Positions 50,928-63,524 are shown, numbered from the stretch's first letter. The stretch: 64,000 bases of DNA from Trichostrongylus colubriformis (GCA_963978905.1 OZ022260.1:34923326-34987325); one strand, 5' to 3'. Numbers and translations are program-made. Notes: generated by a model from the sequence alone, not told the origin.

Positions 50928-50935
50928 CATTTCAG
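50928..50935 (+). promoter_or_regulatory. Probable trans-splice (spliced-leader) acceptor
   Basis: CATTTCAG lies 8 bases before the ATG of the secreted-peptide gene, with no in-frame exon needed upstream. This is the position and sequence expected for SL addition in nematodes. An ordinary 5'-UTR intron is the alternative. Confidence 0.5.
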
Positions 50936-50943
50936 AATTGAGA

Positions 50944-51291
50944 ATGAGACAAGCTTTGTTCCTACTGATTGTAGTGGTTCTGTGCTCGATTGCCTTATGC
51001 AGACCACAGTACAAAGGTGCGTGACTTACTTTCTTCAACTGATGTCACTAAAGAACATCAGCGCATGAGACCTGAACAGTTCATGAAACAGTGTTTTCAG
51101 AGGACGATTTCGACTACCGCATGTTTGAAGATGATGCAGCCGGTGTAGTAATTGATCGTGTGATTGAGCCAAGGCACAAACATGACTCGCATCATCATCA
51201 TCACCACAGCCATCACAAGGGAGATAAACGCTACCTGAAGACAAACCGAGTGCATGGCCTAAAGAAGTTCTTCGAAGACTTCCGATTGTAA
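50944..51291 (+). CDS. Small secreted histidine-rich peptide precursor
   Basis: Two exons, 50944-51016 and 51092-51291, joined in phase 1 by a 75-bp GT-AG intron, encode 90 residues. Residues 1-19 (MRQALFLLIVVVLCSIALC) are a clear signal peptide. An acidic part follows (27-50, SEDDFDYRMFEDDAAG), then a His-rich stretch at 53-66 with six consecutive His. A dibasic KR at 70-71 precedes a 19-residue basic/aromatic tail (YLKTNRVHGLKKFFEDFRL). The layout of signal, acidic pro-part, His linker, KR and cationic tail fits a secreted precursor from which a C-terminal peptide might be released; the His cluster could bind zinc or copper. I know no named family for it. The start is supported by the acceptor at 50928-50935. 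Function is not assigned. Confidence 0.7.
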
Positions 51292-54200
51292 GCACATAAC
51301 TGTGAGACGCAGGCTTTGAGTTATGGAACGCTCGTATATCTAGGATAGATACTCGGGTTAGTCGGTGACCGAGTTCCAAGGTCACTAGCCATACTCTTCT
51401 TCTTATCTAGTCCGCTGGCTCAGTGCCCATCTACGGGCGGATTTTTCTCGTTCAAGTCATCGTTGTCATTCAAGTCGGTGGATCCGAACTGACAATTTCA
51501 CCTTCATGACTCATCTTCATTTATGATCTGCGATGTCTTTCCTGCCAGCCAGTGCAATCCATTGATCTCAAGTGCCTTTTTTAGAATCTGAACTTGCTCC
51601 TTGTCGTAGAGATCGAGGATAATCTAAAAATTTATTATGTGGTTTGTACCTATAGCACAACATGTACTTTACTCTGTATGTTAACCAACTGTTGGATGTT
51701 TTTCCAAAGTGCCACGTTCTCGTCAAAGTGAGGTCATGATGTATTCTTTCAACCCAACTGTCTGCTCACAACGATCGAGTTGATCTCATATTTTCTCAAA
51801 AACGTCACATAATGCTATATTTGTTTGGAAAATAAAGACATATTCACATCTTACATTCTCGCTCAAGATACGACCAATCAAATCTATCATTTTATAGATC
51901 ACTGGTAAGATATTATACATGTACTGCAGCTTTCAGTAGGAGAGCCCAAAAGCGTAATATTATACTCACTAATTTGACAACAGCGGTAGTATTCCTAATT
52001 AATCAAAGTTGAAAAACGAAATATACCACCTAGATCGTAAAAGACATTTGATAAGAACTCAGCGAACTCTTTGCGGCTTTTCATCACCAAAGACCAAACT
52101 CTTAATTTCTACTTCTCCTTCAGATAACGCTATAAGCGTGTTATCGCTCTTTTTGGCAAGCATTTCAGCGGTGTTGCTGTTCCAGCTTAGCCTCTGCAAG
52201 GTTCTTGATCGACTAAACCATGATCATACCATTTAGTATGGAACTCCTACATTAATAATTCACATCATTTCAGCGAAATGAATGCGGCAGTTACATACCA
52301 CTAAGGTAGGCAGCGAAGTGCACAAAAAGACAAATTCTGTATTGTACTGTAATTGTCACAGGATTTCCCGCATGGGACGGTTTCCTATAGAGTAAACTGG
52401 AATCCTCGTCCAAAACTACAAACATTACCAGACTACACACTGTCGTCGTCGACACGCTGAGATGGACTTGACCAAAGATAAATCAATCAACACTTTCCGT
52501 TACCAGACGTTGATGTTCCGTTCCCACGCGGCTTCCGGCGACTACGAAAAGGATAACAGAAAGGGCGAATAAGTAACTTCTCGGTGCGGCTAGATTCAAC
52601 CAGAAGTCGTCATCAGCTCCCTCAGACTCATTTAAATTCCAGGACTGTTACACTGACCTATGGTTTCATTATCGGCACCCTGATTAGGTTTGCAGAAAAT
52701 GCTTGCAATAGTGCCACTACCAGGGATTCCCATCAAGGAGCGGGATAGTGATCCCGTTGCAGCAGCAAGTAGGTATAGTACAAATAAACGGAGCCTCTCA
52801 ATAGGATTCAATTTGTACCGTTTCAGGCTTGAAATGGTACTAGGCGCCGAAAGCTTGCCTATAAGGCTCAAAATCCTTTTGCGACCATTTTTTGCAACTG
52901 ATTTCATGAAAACATTTCTGAGTATTTCGCATTAAAATTTTGCAAATCTCACACTATTTCATACATATTTTGATAAACATGAGGCTTCGGGACAAGACAT
53001 TTGCAATAGTGTTGAACAGCGATAAAGGCACGGGGGTCTAACTAATTATCGTTTGACCATTGGAAATAATTCGACGTGGCACCACAAAGAGGGAAAGGCG
53101 AGCACTCAAGACGTAGGATGGAGAACTCGTGAAGAATACATAAACCGAACAAGTTTTTCTGCCATGCATTCATCCCAGACGCTCAATCGCAGTGCTTCCG
53201 TTCCATCTTCAATAGCAACGACAACATGGAGATCCACTTATCTTTGGGTAGTTGCCAAGAGTCCAACCCGAAAGTTGATGCAACAACCTCCGTAATGCAA
53301 CATGTGCCAGACATGACCTTGACCATCACCTTACGCTATTCGAATAGGTAGGGAAGTATTGTGAAATCACGGGTGAACGCTGTAATACATGTCTGCCACA
53401 GCGACTGCCAAACGATATGCCTTGTGAAACCGGAGTGAATGAACGGCTGGGGTCCCTTCACAATGAGACATGATGATCTAAAGAAGATACTGCATTAATC
53501 TCTGAATATACTCTTTAGTTTCTAAGGTAGTCAGCTGTACAGCCAACGTTACTACCTACTTCCTATTTCAAAGAAAACTAAATGTTTGAGTCCAATTCCT
53601 ATGGTTGAGAGGAAGACTCTTAAAAGAGAGCATTTATTGTGTCTATACCGAACTTCTCCAAAAATTGACCACCATTTCAAATGAAGATCGCTGGAAACAA
53701 CATGACTTGAAGGGGATGACACGGTACCAGGTAGGATGAGTATCTTGATGAACGCGCCAGACGTAGTTCATCGCCGTACCGACGCGCCGATTCGTGCACT
53801 ATAACTTGGCCCTATGTCAAATCTGTGACCTTTGAGATGGATTTTCGAAAAGGCATGATTTCCGTGTGCTCCGCTATCGAGCACGAGCGTCGCAAAGTAA
53901 TAAATCCTATGACGAAATAGTACACTCTACGTGAGAGGTGACTATGCAGGTGACCTCTTGCACAAAACACAATCGAGCATCGGCGCCAGACGAGTTTTTC
54001 GTTGACACCTCGTTCCCATTCTGGCGTTATTCCAAGACATTCTCGAACCCGAGGACAGCATACTGTAATCAAAGGACACAAACACTCGGCGTTTGTGAAC
54101 CGTATTTTCTCCGACGACGTTCTATGCGATCAGATGATGTTTTTCGAACGTAAAAGAATCGTGAACTTGGTTTGGGTGGTGTTTTCCGAATCAGTAAAAT

Positions 54201-54748
54201 CATTTTCAAAACCAGTTCTACCGCAAATTGTGAGTGCCAGGATGAATTCTTACATACTAGTACAAGCATAAGCACCTGGCGAAACGAAAGCAAACTGAGA
54301 TAAAGCTGCTCAAACGTTGGTTATAGAACCCAGCAACCTTCTCTTTGGGTGATTCAGTGATTGTCGTTTAGTGTTCTATAATACATCAAGTATCAATATG
54401 TTTGGTCTATCAACATGCACAGGAACCCCTACCACAGGGACAGCAAGACCGGGTTCTGGAACATCTTACGCGAATGACCATTTTGATCATGATATACAGC
54501 AGATATTGGCTGCTACAATGGCAAAACAGCCATATTGAGGATGTGAGCATATCGAGGATGTCTATTTTGTAACTTTTCCTGTGGATTTTGAAAAACAAAG
54601 CACATCAATATTTCACTTACTTTTACTAACCGTTGTGGGAAACACTAAGAAAACAATGTTTGTGCCCAAACCAATGCTTTATGTGGCCAAATGCAGTATT
54701 ACAAATCTATATTTGGTATTATGCCTGCCTCGACTCAGTGACTATATA
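51292..54748. other. Gene-poor region downstream of the secreted-peptide gene
   Basis: An acceptor-like TTTGCAG at about 52695 and a GTAGGT donor at about 52771 bracket a short open stretch (KMLAIVPLPGIPIKERDSDP) that could be an isolated exon, but it has no partners. Other ORFs are unsupported. Confidence 0.25.
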
Positions 54749-55491
54749 CAGGGGGTGCCAAAAAAAAGTAATTTTGCCCACGGCTCACATCTCCCATTTA
54801 TACAAAACATAGGGAAACGAAAGAAATGAAAGTATTGGGGCAAACTATTCCCGAAATGTTCCTCTAAAAGCAGGAACAAGCTGAGACTCACTACTTTCAT
54901 TTTCATAAAAATATAGAACCTTTAAGCGGCGCAGTCGGGCTTCGGAGCACCCACGGTATCAAGGTCTCCTTAAAACAGTGGAGCCGGGTTCCATGCTAGG
55001 TCTTTTGTGGGAAGCTTCCTAAGGATTGGCCCTTCGGTTCATGGAAGTCACAGAGCCCCTGCTGCTTGGACAAGGCTGCTATGATCCGAAGTATCATTTT
55101 CATGCCCAAATCCGCCTCCGGAGGGGTTTCAGTGGTAAGTGCACGTTTTGGCTCTTGGAAACGAAGGGCGTTGGGAACCCGGAAAAAACGGGATCCTGAA
55201 GAACACCACCCAGTATGAATCCCCTTAGGTACCTAGAGTGAACGGACCTCAGCAAGGTTGTGAACGAGGGCGACGAAGTTTTCGATTTTGCCCAATTGAG
55301 GTGACACATCTTGTTCACTCTTTCCTCGCTCCCGTTCCTGCTCGTGCAGAAGGCTGCCACGGAGTATAGTGATAGAGTGAGGTCTGCTCTTGAATCTGGG
55401 GATGTGAATACCTCAACAGAATTTGCTGTAGTTCGACTAAAGTGGGGTGAAAGTGGACAAGACAAAATTACTTTTTTTTTGGCACCCCCTG
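54749..55491. mobile_element. 743-bp mariner/Tc1-type TIR element
   Basis: The left end CAGGGGGTGCCAAAAAAAAG (then TAATTTTG) and the right end (CAAAATTACTTTTTTTTTGG, then CACCCCCTG) are inverses. TA borders both (54747-54748 and 55492-55493). The minus-strand frame 55100-55519 crosses the right end and carries no recognisable DDE/D motif, so the copy is probably non-autonomous. Confidence 0.8.
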
Positions 55492-58400
55492 TACACTTTG
55501 ACAGCCCTTTATTCAGCACTGCATTGACTATAAAAGTACTTCAGAAAAAATCTAAAATAGTAGGCATATGAAAGAAATAGGAGAATTGAAAAATGACGTA
55601 TAGTGAGTGCTCGGTAAGTTTCTCTCAAAAAGACGATAAGGAGTAAAGATGTCATTTACGAAAGTGCACCACTTTCGACGTACGCTTGGAAAAGTTTAAC
55701 TTGACGTATCAACATAAAACGTTGAAGAAAGCAGAAACTATGCTGCACATAAGTTCGAAAAATTCTCCTTACAAAAATTTTTAAGTGGACTTTTCTGTTG
55801 AAAATTACCTAAGGCGCATTCCTATTCTAAAAGTGTATTCAAGAACATCGTCGCAGACCAGAGGTTCACAAGGACACGGCAAAAAGTGAATGTCCTTCAG
55901 CGAGAGCGTGATCCCTGAATTTCCTCTGGGTCTAGCAAAAGAATACCACTACAATTACCAACACTATAAGTTAACAATTGTTTGCTCTTTGACAAATGCC
56001 ATGTAGAGCCGCACGGAAAATCGGCAGATACAGATCCCTGTGTTCGTTTGAGAAGTACTTCGTACATTGTTAGTTCACCCTAGCTTCATCATTTAGATTT
56101 ATTATGGCACTTTGTAGAGAGAACTGGTTACGCAATAGTGACGGAAGTAAACACATGTTAAAAACCCTACTGATCGATTTCATTATGATGTTAAGGTTCC
56201 GAAATTTCAAATTCGCGGAACAAATGGAAAAACTATGTCTACGTTTCCGTAGAGGAAAGTGAAGCATTCTAAGCTGACCACTTTTTTTAGAATCAGCGAT
56301 GAGAGCGAGCGCCCACGTCTACTCAGGATCATGGTGGCACCTAATGCGATGAGTTTGTGCGGGCAAGAGGAGAACACTTCATTGTTCTAATCGTCACAGA
56401 CCGATTTAATTCGTTTTCAAGCCGACCTACAAAGGGTAGTAGACTCAGCTGGTTTCGGCACCAGTTGTTTCAAGGCTTGTTCCGGCGAACGATGCATATT
56501 GTGTAGCGCCACCTCCCACAACATGCAGACTTTTAACGTTTTGTAAAATTTCGCATTAGAAGAAGCACCGAAGAAATGAACGCAAGTCAATCCAAAATTG
56601 AAACAATAGTGATAACGATTTGTAAGAGGCTTCCCATTTTAATTCGTGTTGGCACTGTAAAATGGTTAGCTGAAATAAAAGCCTTTGTCAGCTCGATAAA
56701 TGACTCAGTAAATGCTAAACTCGCGAAGTGATTCAAAGCATGTTAATGGTGTCTGCATTTGTACTCACCCCACTTGCTCACTATGACTTGCAAATCACGT
56801 TTCTTGGGACTAATAAAGAAAAAATAGGTGAGGTGTTCGAGAAACTATGAGTTCCAAACAAAGTTATGCTCTCTTATTTATGATTTATTCGTAACGCCTT
56901 ATGGGATTCTGCAGTCACTTGGACAGCCGCTCTTTCTGGAATGTCAGGAATATTACCTGATTACTGGAAAGCTTTGATACGGATGCACAAAGCCAAAAAA
57001 GTTTCTCGGCTAACCAAAAGGAATAGCAAATGCCTTCCCCTAGAAAGTCAATCCAGGTGCTCCGTATTCATTCCGGAATTTTTACACGAATGAAGCAACA
57101 AAAGCTTGACGTGGGCTCCTATCTCCCACCTCTAGTGCAAGCCCCCAACAGTTCAATCTTTGAGGCGGTTTCGTTGTTCATTTGAATATTTTCTATCGTT
57201 TATTTATTTTCTATCCATGGACACGGCGTTCTAGTGCGCACATGTTCTCTTAAACGGCCACACTTTCCTAATTACTGTGAAAGCGAAATGAGCATAGGTG
57301 AAAAAACAGCAAACTGCACGCTCCTAAAACAGCGTCTCATGTCACTTCCGATCGGAAGCATGTTATACTTATCGCGAAGGCTGTGATGAATCTGTTATGT
57401 GAACTTCCGCAATCCGTTAGCGTGTACGGCAAACGAGATCAGGGTTCTGAGGTACTACGTGACACATCCAACTGAGATATCGACCTTCTAGCCCTTCGTT
57501 TATCGCACATCGCATTCATGTGCCATCACGCATGTGTCTCTTCCCAGTGGGAAATCGTAACTATAGTAGCACCACAAAAAATCGCGAAAAGGAAGAATTA
57601 AAGAATATAGGGTTGAAATTAGTTATTCCATTGCTAGAAAACGTCTGACCTTCCTGAACCATGAAACTATAAACCTAGTTTAACACTCACTTCAGTTTGT
57701 TCCTTATCTGCCTTATTAGTAGACAATTAGGCTAACATTCGGTATTTAATACATAAGGAGGAAGTCAGTAATCATCGTAGTAGAGCCAAAGATTTCTGAC
57801 ATTTTTTACGAATCGTGTAAATGATATAATATATGGACCTTTTTCATGTTGATACACTAAAAATCCTCGGACTAGACAAGAGTGCCACTCATGATCAAAA
57901 GTCTGTCTCAAAGATATGTTTAAGAAGTCACGCATTACTCTCTGTGGGGCCCGCTATAGGTCTTGAAGTGACGTGAATGACGAGTGCGCATGGGGGTGGA
58001 TTGGATCTTCGTAACAACCTCCGCAGTGCTGACATGTCATCATGATTCCGCAATTTCCGAATGCCCTTGGACGTAAATAGACTCAGTCCCACACTCCCAC
58101 ACTTAAAACACATGCATTTCGTCAGTGTGTTTTGATCTGGATTAGTGGTGCTTTTGAAAGTGTGCCGAGAAATGCAACAGCGAAAGTAGACGCCACTTTC
58201 AAGAAACATGGTCAAGCTGGAAATTACCGATGCGGCAAAGTTCGGGATTTAACGATGTGGCGCTGTGACTCATAACGCACTCTAAAAGACAAACTCGCTA
58301 TTACAGGGAAACACGGCTTTAGCGATGAAAGCTGACAAATATAGTAAATCGTGATGATGGGAATGATTCACACTCAGAAAACATGTAAGAATAAAAAACG

Positions 58401-59036
58401 CTTTGTTTTACTTTCTGAGCCGTGCGCCACGCTTCTGAATCCATTTATGAAAGCGGAGATATTGAAACATTACTTAAGCCTTCCCAATGATGTGATGTGA
58501 TTCTCACATCCAATAAGTCAAGCCAGCAGCTCTCATCTTGTTAAAGGTTCGATTCCAAATGAAGGATCTTGTGAATTCTTGAAAAGGCGAATCTCTCTGA
58601 GCTGTTCGCAGATACATCGCTTCATTTGTTGTTTTACATGTGATTTGCACTAGAAGGACTTCTCACTCGTATATTAGAGCCACTGCCAATATTTACGATA
58701 CAAAGGAGATGAATGAGACCGAACAAACGATTTGGGCAGTTCATTACTTTTTCATGATTGCCAAAATGGCGATGTTGGCTAAGACCTCGCTTGCACAATT
58801 ACCGACACACATGCCACGACATTTCTTACAAAAACTCTGCAGAATGTTATTTGGAGGACGAGCCGCGTGGTTAAGAGATGTTCTGCACTTCGAGGAACGA
58901 CGAACTTGTGGAAATCGGAGATCATTTGTGAATAAAGGATTTAATCCAATTATTCAATGTAATTTAGTTCTGATATATGTGCTGACGATACTGGATTGTA
59001 GACGTCATTTGAACCTACACCACAAATATTTTATTA
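55492..59036. other. Gene-poor region
   Basis: The ORF at 58640-59047 (135 codons, plus) reads into the mariner end and shows no known motif. A GGTTCGATTCC B-box-like word at about 58544 has no A-box partner. Nothing else is supported. Confidence 0.25.
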
Positions 59037-59935
59037 TTAGGTTGTAAGGAAAGTTTTGGCCGGTTTTTGAAATTTCAACTTCGAGAGATCATAACTCGGC
59101 TCAGAGTGCATCTTTTCTCACAGAGTGAGCACCATTAGATTTGCCACACTCTTGGCAACACTACGCATACCTACACATCTCAATTCGATGAAGGGCTGAT
59201 AATTTATATCGCGCGAAATGAAAAAAAGTCGACTTCAAATCGCCACTCTTTCTGAACAGACTGCTACTGAAGGAGCTGGCCAGATGTTTTGGGAAGTGGG
59301 GCATAGTTAGCGCTAGATCTGATGAACATGATAGACGAGTAAGGGCCTCACCCTGCAACTGCTTCAATTAGTGGAAGAGGATTTGTGAAAAATGCGCTTG
59401 CGCATGACTGCCGTGAGGGGTCCCGCGGCACCCATTTTTTTGGATTTTTCCAAATCAAGGCTACTTGAGGTGGTCAGCCAAGGTTGCTTTTTGAGGGCCA
59501 ATACTTGTGGATATCCCCTGCAAATATGGACGCTCATCGCCTTCTGCCGTTTTAGTTAAAGCGATTTGATCAACTGAAAATTCGAGCAGCTCGTCCTCAT
59601 TTCTGCACTTCTGAAACCAGAAACAATGTGTTCCATCCAGTGAAACACCCCCTCCTCTTGCAGTATTCACATTTGTGGTCACCTTCGCTGGGACTCGGCT
59701 AAACAAGAACTCTTGAAGTGAAGTCATCTTAAAAGTGCCATTTTCGCAGCACTTTGAAACTTCCCTAATAAATCGAAATCCTTGTGGCATTCCAAATAAA
59801 ACATATATTCTGAAAGAGCAACTTTTTCTCTATCTAACGAGCACAGTATGTCAGCTGATTCATGTTGACGCGCTCTGATATTTAAATTTATCTTGTGAAC
59901 GCGAAAAAGCGGCCAGAACTTTCCTTACAACCTAA
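59037..59935 (-). mobile_element. 899-bp mariner-type element
   Basis: The left end TTAGGTTGTAAGGAAAGTTT (then TGGCCGG) and the right end (CCAGAACTTTCCTTACAACC, then TAA) are inverses over about 28 bp. TA flanks both sides (59035-59036 and 59936-59937). Interior frames, such as minus 59461-59790, show no clear transposase motif, so the interior is either decayed or unrelated filler. Strand is arbitrary. Confidence 0.8.
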
Positions 59936-60130
59936 TATCTATGCGAATTATGTCTGCAAGCGTCACAGATCGCAGTGGCAGCTATAAAGCTGACATTATA
60001 TTAGGTTGGTGAGAAAGTCCTGGGACACTGGGAGCTTTTCTTTTTTTTTGAAAACTTTATTTCGACGTCATTTCAAACCACAAAGTAATCACCATCTGCA
60101 TCGATAACACTTTGCCATTTTTTGGGCAGA

Positions 60131-60508
60131 TCACGAATACCTTTTCTCTAGAAGGAAGCTGGTTGTGAGTCGAACAAGCGGTTCACCTCCATTCAAGTTG
60201 AGCTTGATCATTAAATCCCCTATCTCTGAGATTTTGTTTGAGGGCCTTGAATAGGTGATAATTGTAAGGGCCAAGGTCGGTCGTATATGGAGGGTGAGGC
60301 AGCTTGGATGGGTAAACTTCCCATCCAAGCTCCTCCAACTTCTCCCGAGACATTCTTGTAACATGGGGCGTGCGTTGTCATGAAGAAAGTAAACTTTGTT
60401 CCGTCCTAGCCGCTTTTGTTGCATTGCCTCGCTCAACTTCTGCAGCTGATTAGAGTAGATGCTTGCGGTTACTGTGGTACCACTTTCGAGAAATTCACAG
60501 TAGAGCAT
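60131..60508 (-). pseudogene. Mariner transposase fragment
   Basis: About 125 residues remain of a roughly 340-residue protein. The HDNARP catalytic block is intact; downstream text is frameshifted (the expected PYSPDLAPSDY block is only partly legible) and the N-terminal HTH is disrupted. Confidence 0.8.
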
Positions 60509-60691
60509 TCATCGTGAGTCCCACCAACAGCACAGCATCACCTTTTTTTTGATGGGTGTCTGCCTTCGATTGAGTCGGAACCGCTTCTCCTAGGAGAAGC
60601 CACTGAGCTTTCCTGCTATGGTTCGCTTAGAAGACCCAGGATTCATCCCCTGTAACGACCCTTCCCAGAAAGTCCTTGATCCGGTATTTTG

Positions 60692-60775
60692 CCGAGGTCT
60701 ATATAAACAGTATCGATCCAGTTGAAGAGCACTAGTGCTCTTCAAGTGGATCGATACTGCTTATATAGACCTCGG
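60692..60775. repeat. 84-bp near-perfect palindrome inside a mariner
   Basis: Arms 60692-60733 and 60734-60775 (CCGAGGTCTATATAAACAGT, then ATCGATCCAGTTGAAGAG and inverse) match with two mismatches and no spacer; the centre is ACTAGT. Confidence 0.9.
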
Positions 60776-61855
60776 AAAAATTGATCGTTAATTCAGTGTT
60801 ATCTACGACCGTGTGGCTATTGATATATAACGTCGATCGGCCCACGGATCCTTTTTTCGAATTTAACATTTTTTTTTGAAATTGGTGTCCCAGGATTTTT
60901 TCACCAACCTAATAGTTCCCCGTCTTTCACATCACCTCTGATTATTAAAAGAATACATAAACCAGACGCAGCCGAGCGAAGCAGTGTCATGTCGACTCTC
61001 CTGGTGTCAAACATTGGCTTATCCCACTTCGCTGGTACTAGACACATTCAAGGAAAACAAGAAATTTTGCTGCACAGTAGCAGCAGGTTGCAAGCCAGAC
61101 TCAAGCCCAGAACTAATTAGCTGCCCCAGTGAACCTTTGTTACTCGATTTGAGAACCAACTGCTATATCCTACCTGCCATCAAGAAATTTCTGGATAGTG
61201 AACGGAAAGGGTACGGTACAAAATAGGTAAATAACAGCACATATTCTGAAGGATGGTTTATTTCTAAAGTCTTACCACCCATGCCCGAGTCTACCGATGA
61301 CAAACAGAAACCGGCTGGTGGGTGCTATGTAATTAAGAAAAGGAGCTCATCTAATAAAATCTTGCTTGCCTAAGCATCATTGACATGTCCCCAAGCGTAT
61401 GTTTTTTTCTAAGCTCCGGTTGAAAGGAAACGATTCGGGTCAGTATGGCTCGGAAGAGGACACGATTGCGTTTTCTGCCGCATACACCACATACACGTTG
61501 AAATGTGCAAAAGGCTGTGTCACGATTCCATTCCTGCAGCTTATAATAGCAAAGGTCTTCCATGTGGAGAGGAGACGTGAATCTAAGCCCAAGCCTCAGT
61601 AACGGAAGGAGCTTCGTAAGCAAAAAACTCGGTTAAAACTGGTCTATTCAGTGAAAAGTGTCCAATTACCCAGGCTCCTTTTTCGTGCCATCCCAACTCT
61701 ATCATGGCCTTAGGCAAAAACAGAGCAAGATGCCGAGCAGAGTTTCAACAGACAGAGAAACGATACATTCAGTTTTGATTAGCATATGTCTTAGTCTTTC
61801 GACATCAACAAGGAAAGGAATTACAAATATTTTAAGTAAGAAGCGTGACGAAAAA

Positions 61856-61971
61856 TCTCTTCGAGATAAGAAAATTCGTTTCAGAAAAAATAGCAAAGAA
61901 GGAAGAGTATGAGTCTCTTCGAGATAAGAAAATTCGTTTCAGAAAAAATAGCAAAGAAGGAAGAGTATGAG
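61856..61971. repeat. 58-bp unit, two tandem copies
   Basis: TCTCTTCGAGATAAGAAAAT and the following 38 bp occur at 61856 and again at 61914 without visible change. The duplication sits at the end of the 61658-61912 open frame and shifts it. Confidence 0.85.
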
Positions 61972-62406
61972 TTCACGGTGAAGAAAGGTGAAGTACTGGC
62001 GATACCAACACACGCCATACCATACTATGCAAAATACGATAATGCTACCGACAGTTCCAGTAGATATTCTGAGGTAAAGTGATCATGTATATGCATGCAA
62101 GACACGAAATTTCCAGTCAATACTTCTGCAGTGATGTGTACAATGTGCTACACTAGACAGAGCTATCCCAAACCACGGCGCTAAACGGCATGAGCTTTGA
62201 TAGGGCGCTATCGCGTTGAAGGGGAAGGAGTCATCGCACTGTGCTCGGCGCTATTTAACCTAGACTCCAACAAAAAAGAGAATCTCTGCCCTTCTCCGCC
62301 GAAGCGTAAGCAAGATTATGCGCTAGTGAGCGCAGATTGACCCGTAATTCAGGTGTTCATAGAGGAGTAGGCTAATAGGCGGGTACGCAAAAAGGTAGCA
62401 CACTTT

Positions 62407-62480
62407 GGCCGCGGCCATACTTTGCGTATTGACGCCGACACCGCAGCCGCCGGCGTCAAGTGCAAAGTATGGCCGTGGCC
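62407..62480. repeat. GC-rich hairpin
   Basis: GGCCGCGGCCATACTTTGC to GACGCCG (62407-62437) is inverted at 62449-62480 (CGCCGGCGTC to AAAGTATGGCCGTGGCC) with a few mismatches around an 11-nt centre. Confidence 0.7.
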
Positions 62481-63524
62481 TCATTGTTTGATTGCTTTTC
62501 CACTTATTCGCCCACTCATCTGTTCGCCATTTTGTCCATTCAGCTTTTCACTCAAACCATAGTGTTTAGCTTTTATGCTCGAATCGGATTATCGCCCGAG
62601 TAGTCAGTTCTAAACTGTACTGCCTTTTTATCCTGCAATTTTGATCATCATGTCTGTCTATTCTGACGCAAAAAACTTCCAAAAAAAAGTCTACATTCTG
62701 TAACGATGGATCAAGCTTTCATTCGGGCTGCCTTCACCTTTGCTCTTTCTTCCTTTCTTGATGCCCTATGTACATCTTTTTCTCTTCCCTTCCTGACGCC
62801 CCATGAACATTTTTCCCCTTTTCATCATTTCAATGCGCTTTTCTATGCATCTTGCATTAATCTCTAAACTGCAAGCATATTGCCAGAGAACATGAAAAAA
62901 GTAGAGCAAAAGGCAAAAAAGGAGAGATAGGTGGTTGTGGTCAATGAAGGTGAAACTGAAAGTGGGGCAACACTATAAGGTCTGCGGGTGCTATCGAAAT
63001 GGAGGGCACATCCTGCAGAATATTGACAGCTTTCCCCCTCTCCCCCTATCTGCCGGATAGCAAATACGGGGTGGGGAGGGGCGCTTAAATGCCCCCTCCT
63101 CTTCATTATGATAGACCCGGCTGCGAAAACTGGAAAATTCGATCACATCACGGTGAACCGTAGTGATGTCTAAGGAAGCCGTTTGGGCAGAAACAATGTA
63201 TTGAACATGTCCTATCACGAAAAAATGTGTTTGCCTTTGCGGAAAACACTGTCAACACGTTTGTTCATGACAATACACGACTTCACAGGGTTCTCCAGTA
63301 AAACAGAATGCTTGATTGGCTTGACTTGTTCTGGGGGGACAGCTGAAACTGATGTCAGACTTGGCGATTTAGCGATCTCGCGATTCTGCGGCTTTGCGGT
63401 GGTGTCGCACTTTTGCAAGAGGTGAGGCAACCTGTGATTGTGCTCTGGTAGTCCACTAGAAACAACCGCTTATCATTGGATCTTTTGTTCCTCACTTTCC
63501 TTCTAGCACCTACAAGCACTCCTA

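Larger units (their letters stand above)
60001..60912 (-). mobile_element. 912-bp mariner element with decayed transposase
   Basis: The left end TTAGGTTGGTGAGAAAGTCC (then TGGGACAC) and the right end (GTGTCCCAGGATTTTTTCAC, then CAACCTAA) are inverses. TA at 59999-60000 and 60913-60914. On the minus strand, 60131-60508 encodes mariner transposase text, including the second catalytic Asp context (KVYFLHDNARP) preceded by the YCEFLESGTTVTASIYSNQL-type motif. Frameshifts follow. A palindrome interrupts it at 60692-60775. Confidence 0.88.
60913..63524. other. Gene-poor region with small repeats
   Basis: It contains a 58-bp tandem duplication (61856-61971), a GC-rich hairpin (62407-62480) and, at about 63351-63421, a third copy of the GATGTCAGACTTGGCGATT-type repeat seen near 24856 and 25831. 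ORFs here have no family motifs. Confidence 0.35.

Noticed and set aside
52690..52775. Isolated acceptor-to-donor open stretch (KMLAIVPLPGIP)
   Set aside because: Splice-like borders but no neighbouring exon in phase and no recognised domain.
58535..58560. B-box-like GGTTCGATTCC, possible tRNA
   Set aside because: No A-box at the right distance and no cloverleaf.
59461..59790. 109-codon minus ORF inside the 899-bp element, considered as transposase
   Set aside because: No DDE/D or helix-turn-helix motif that I can identify.
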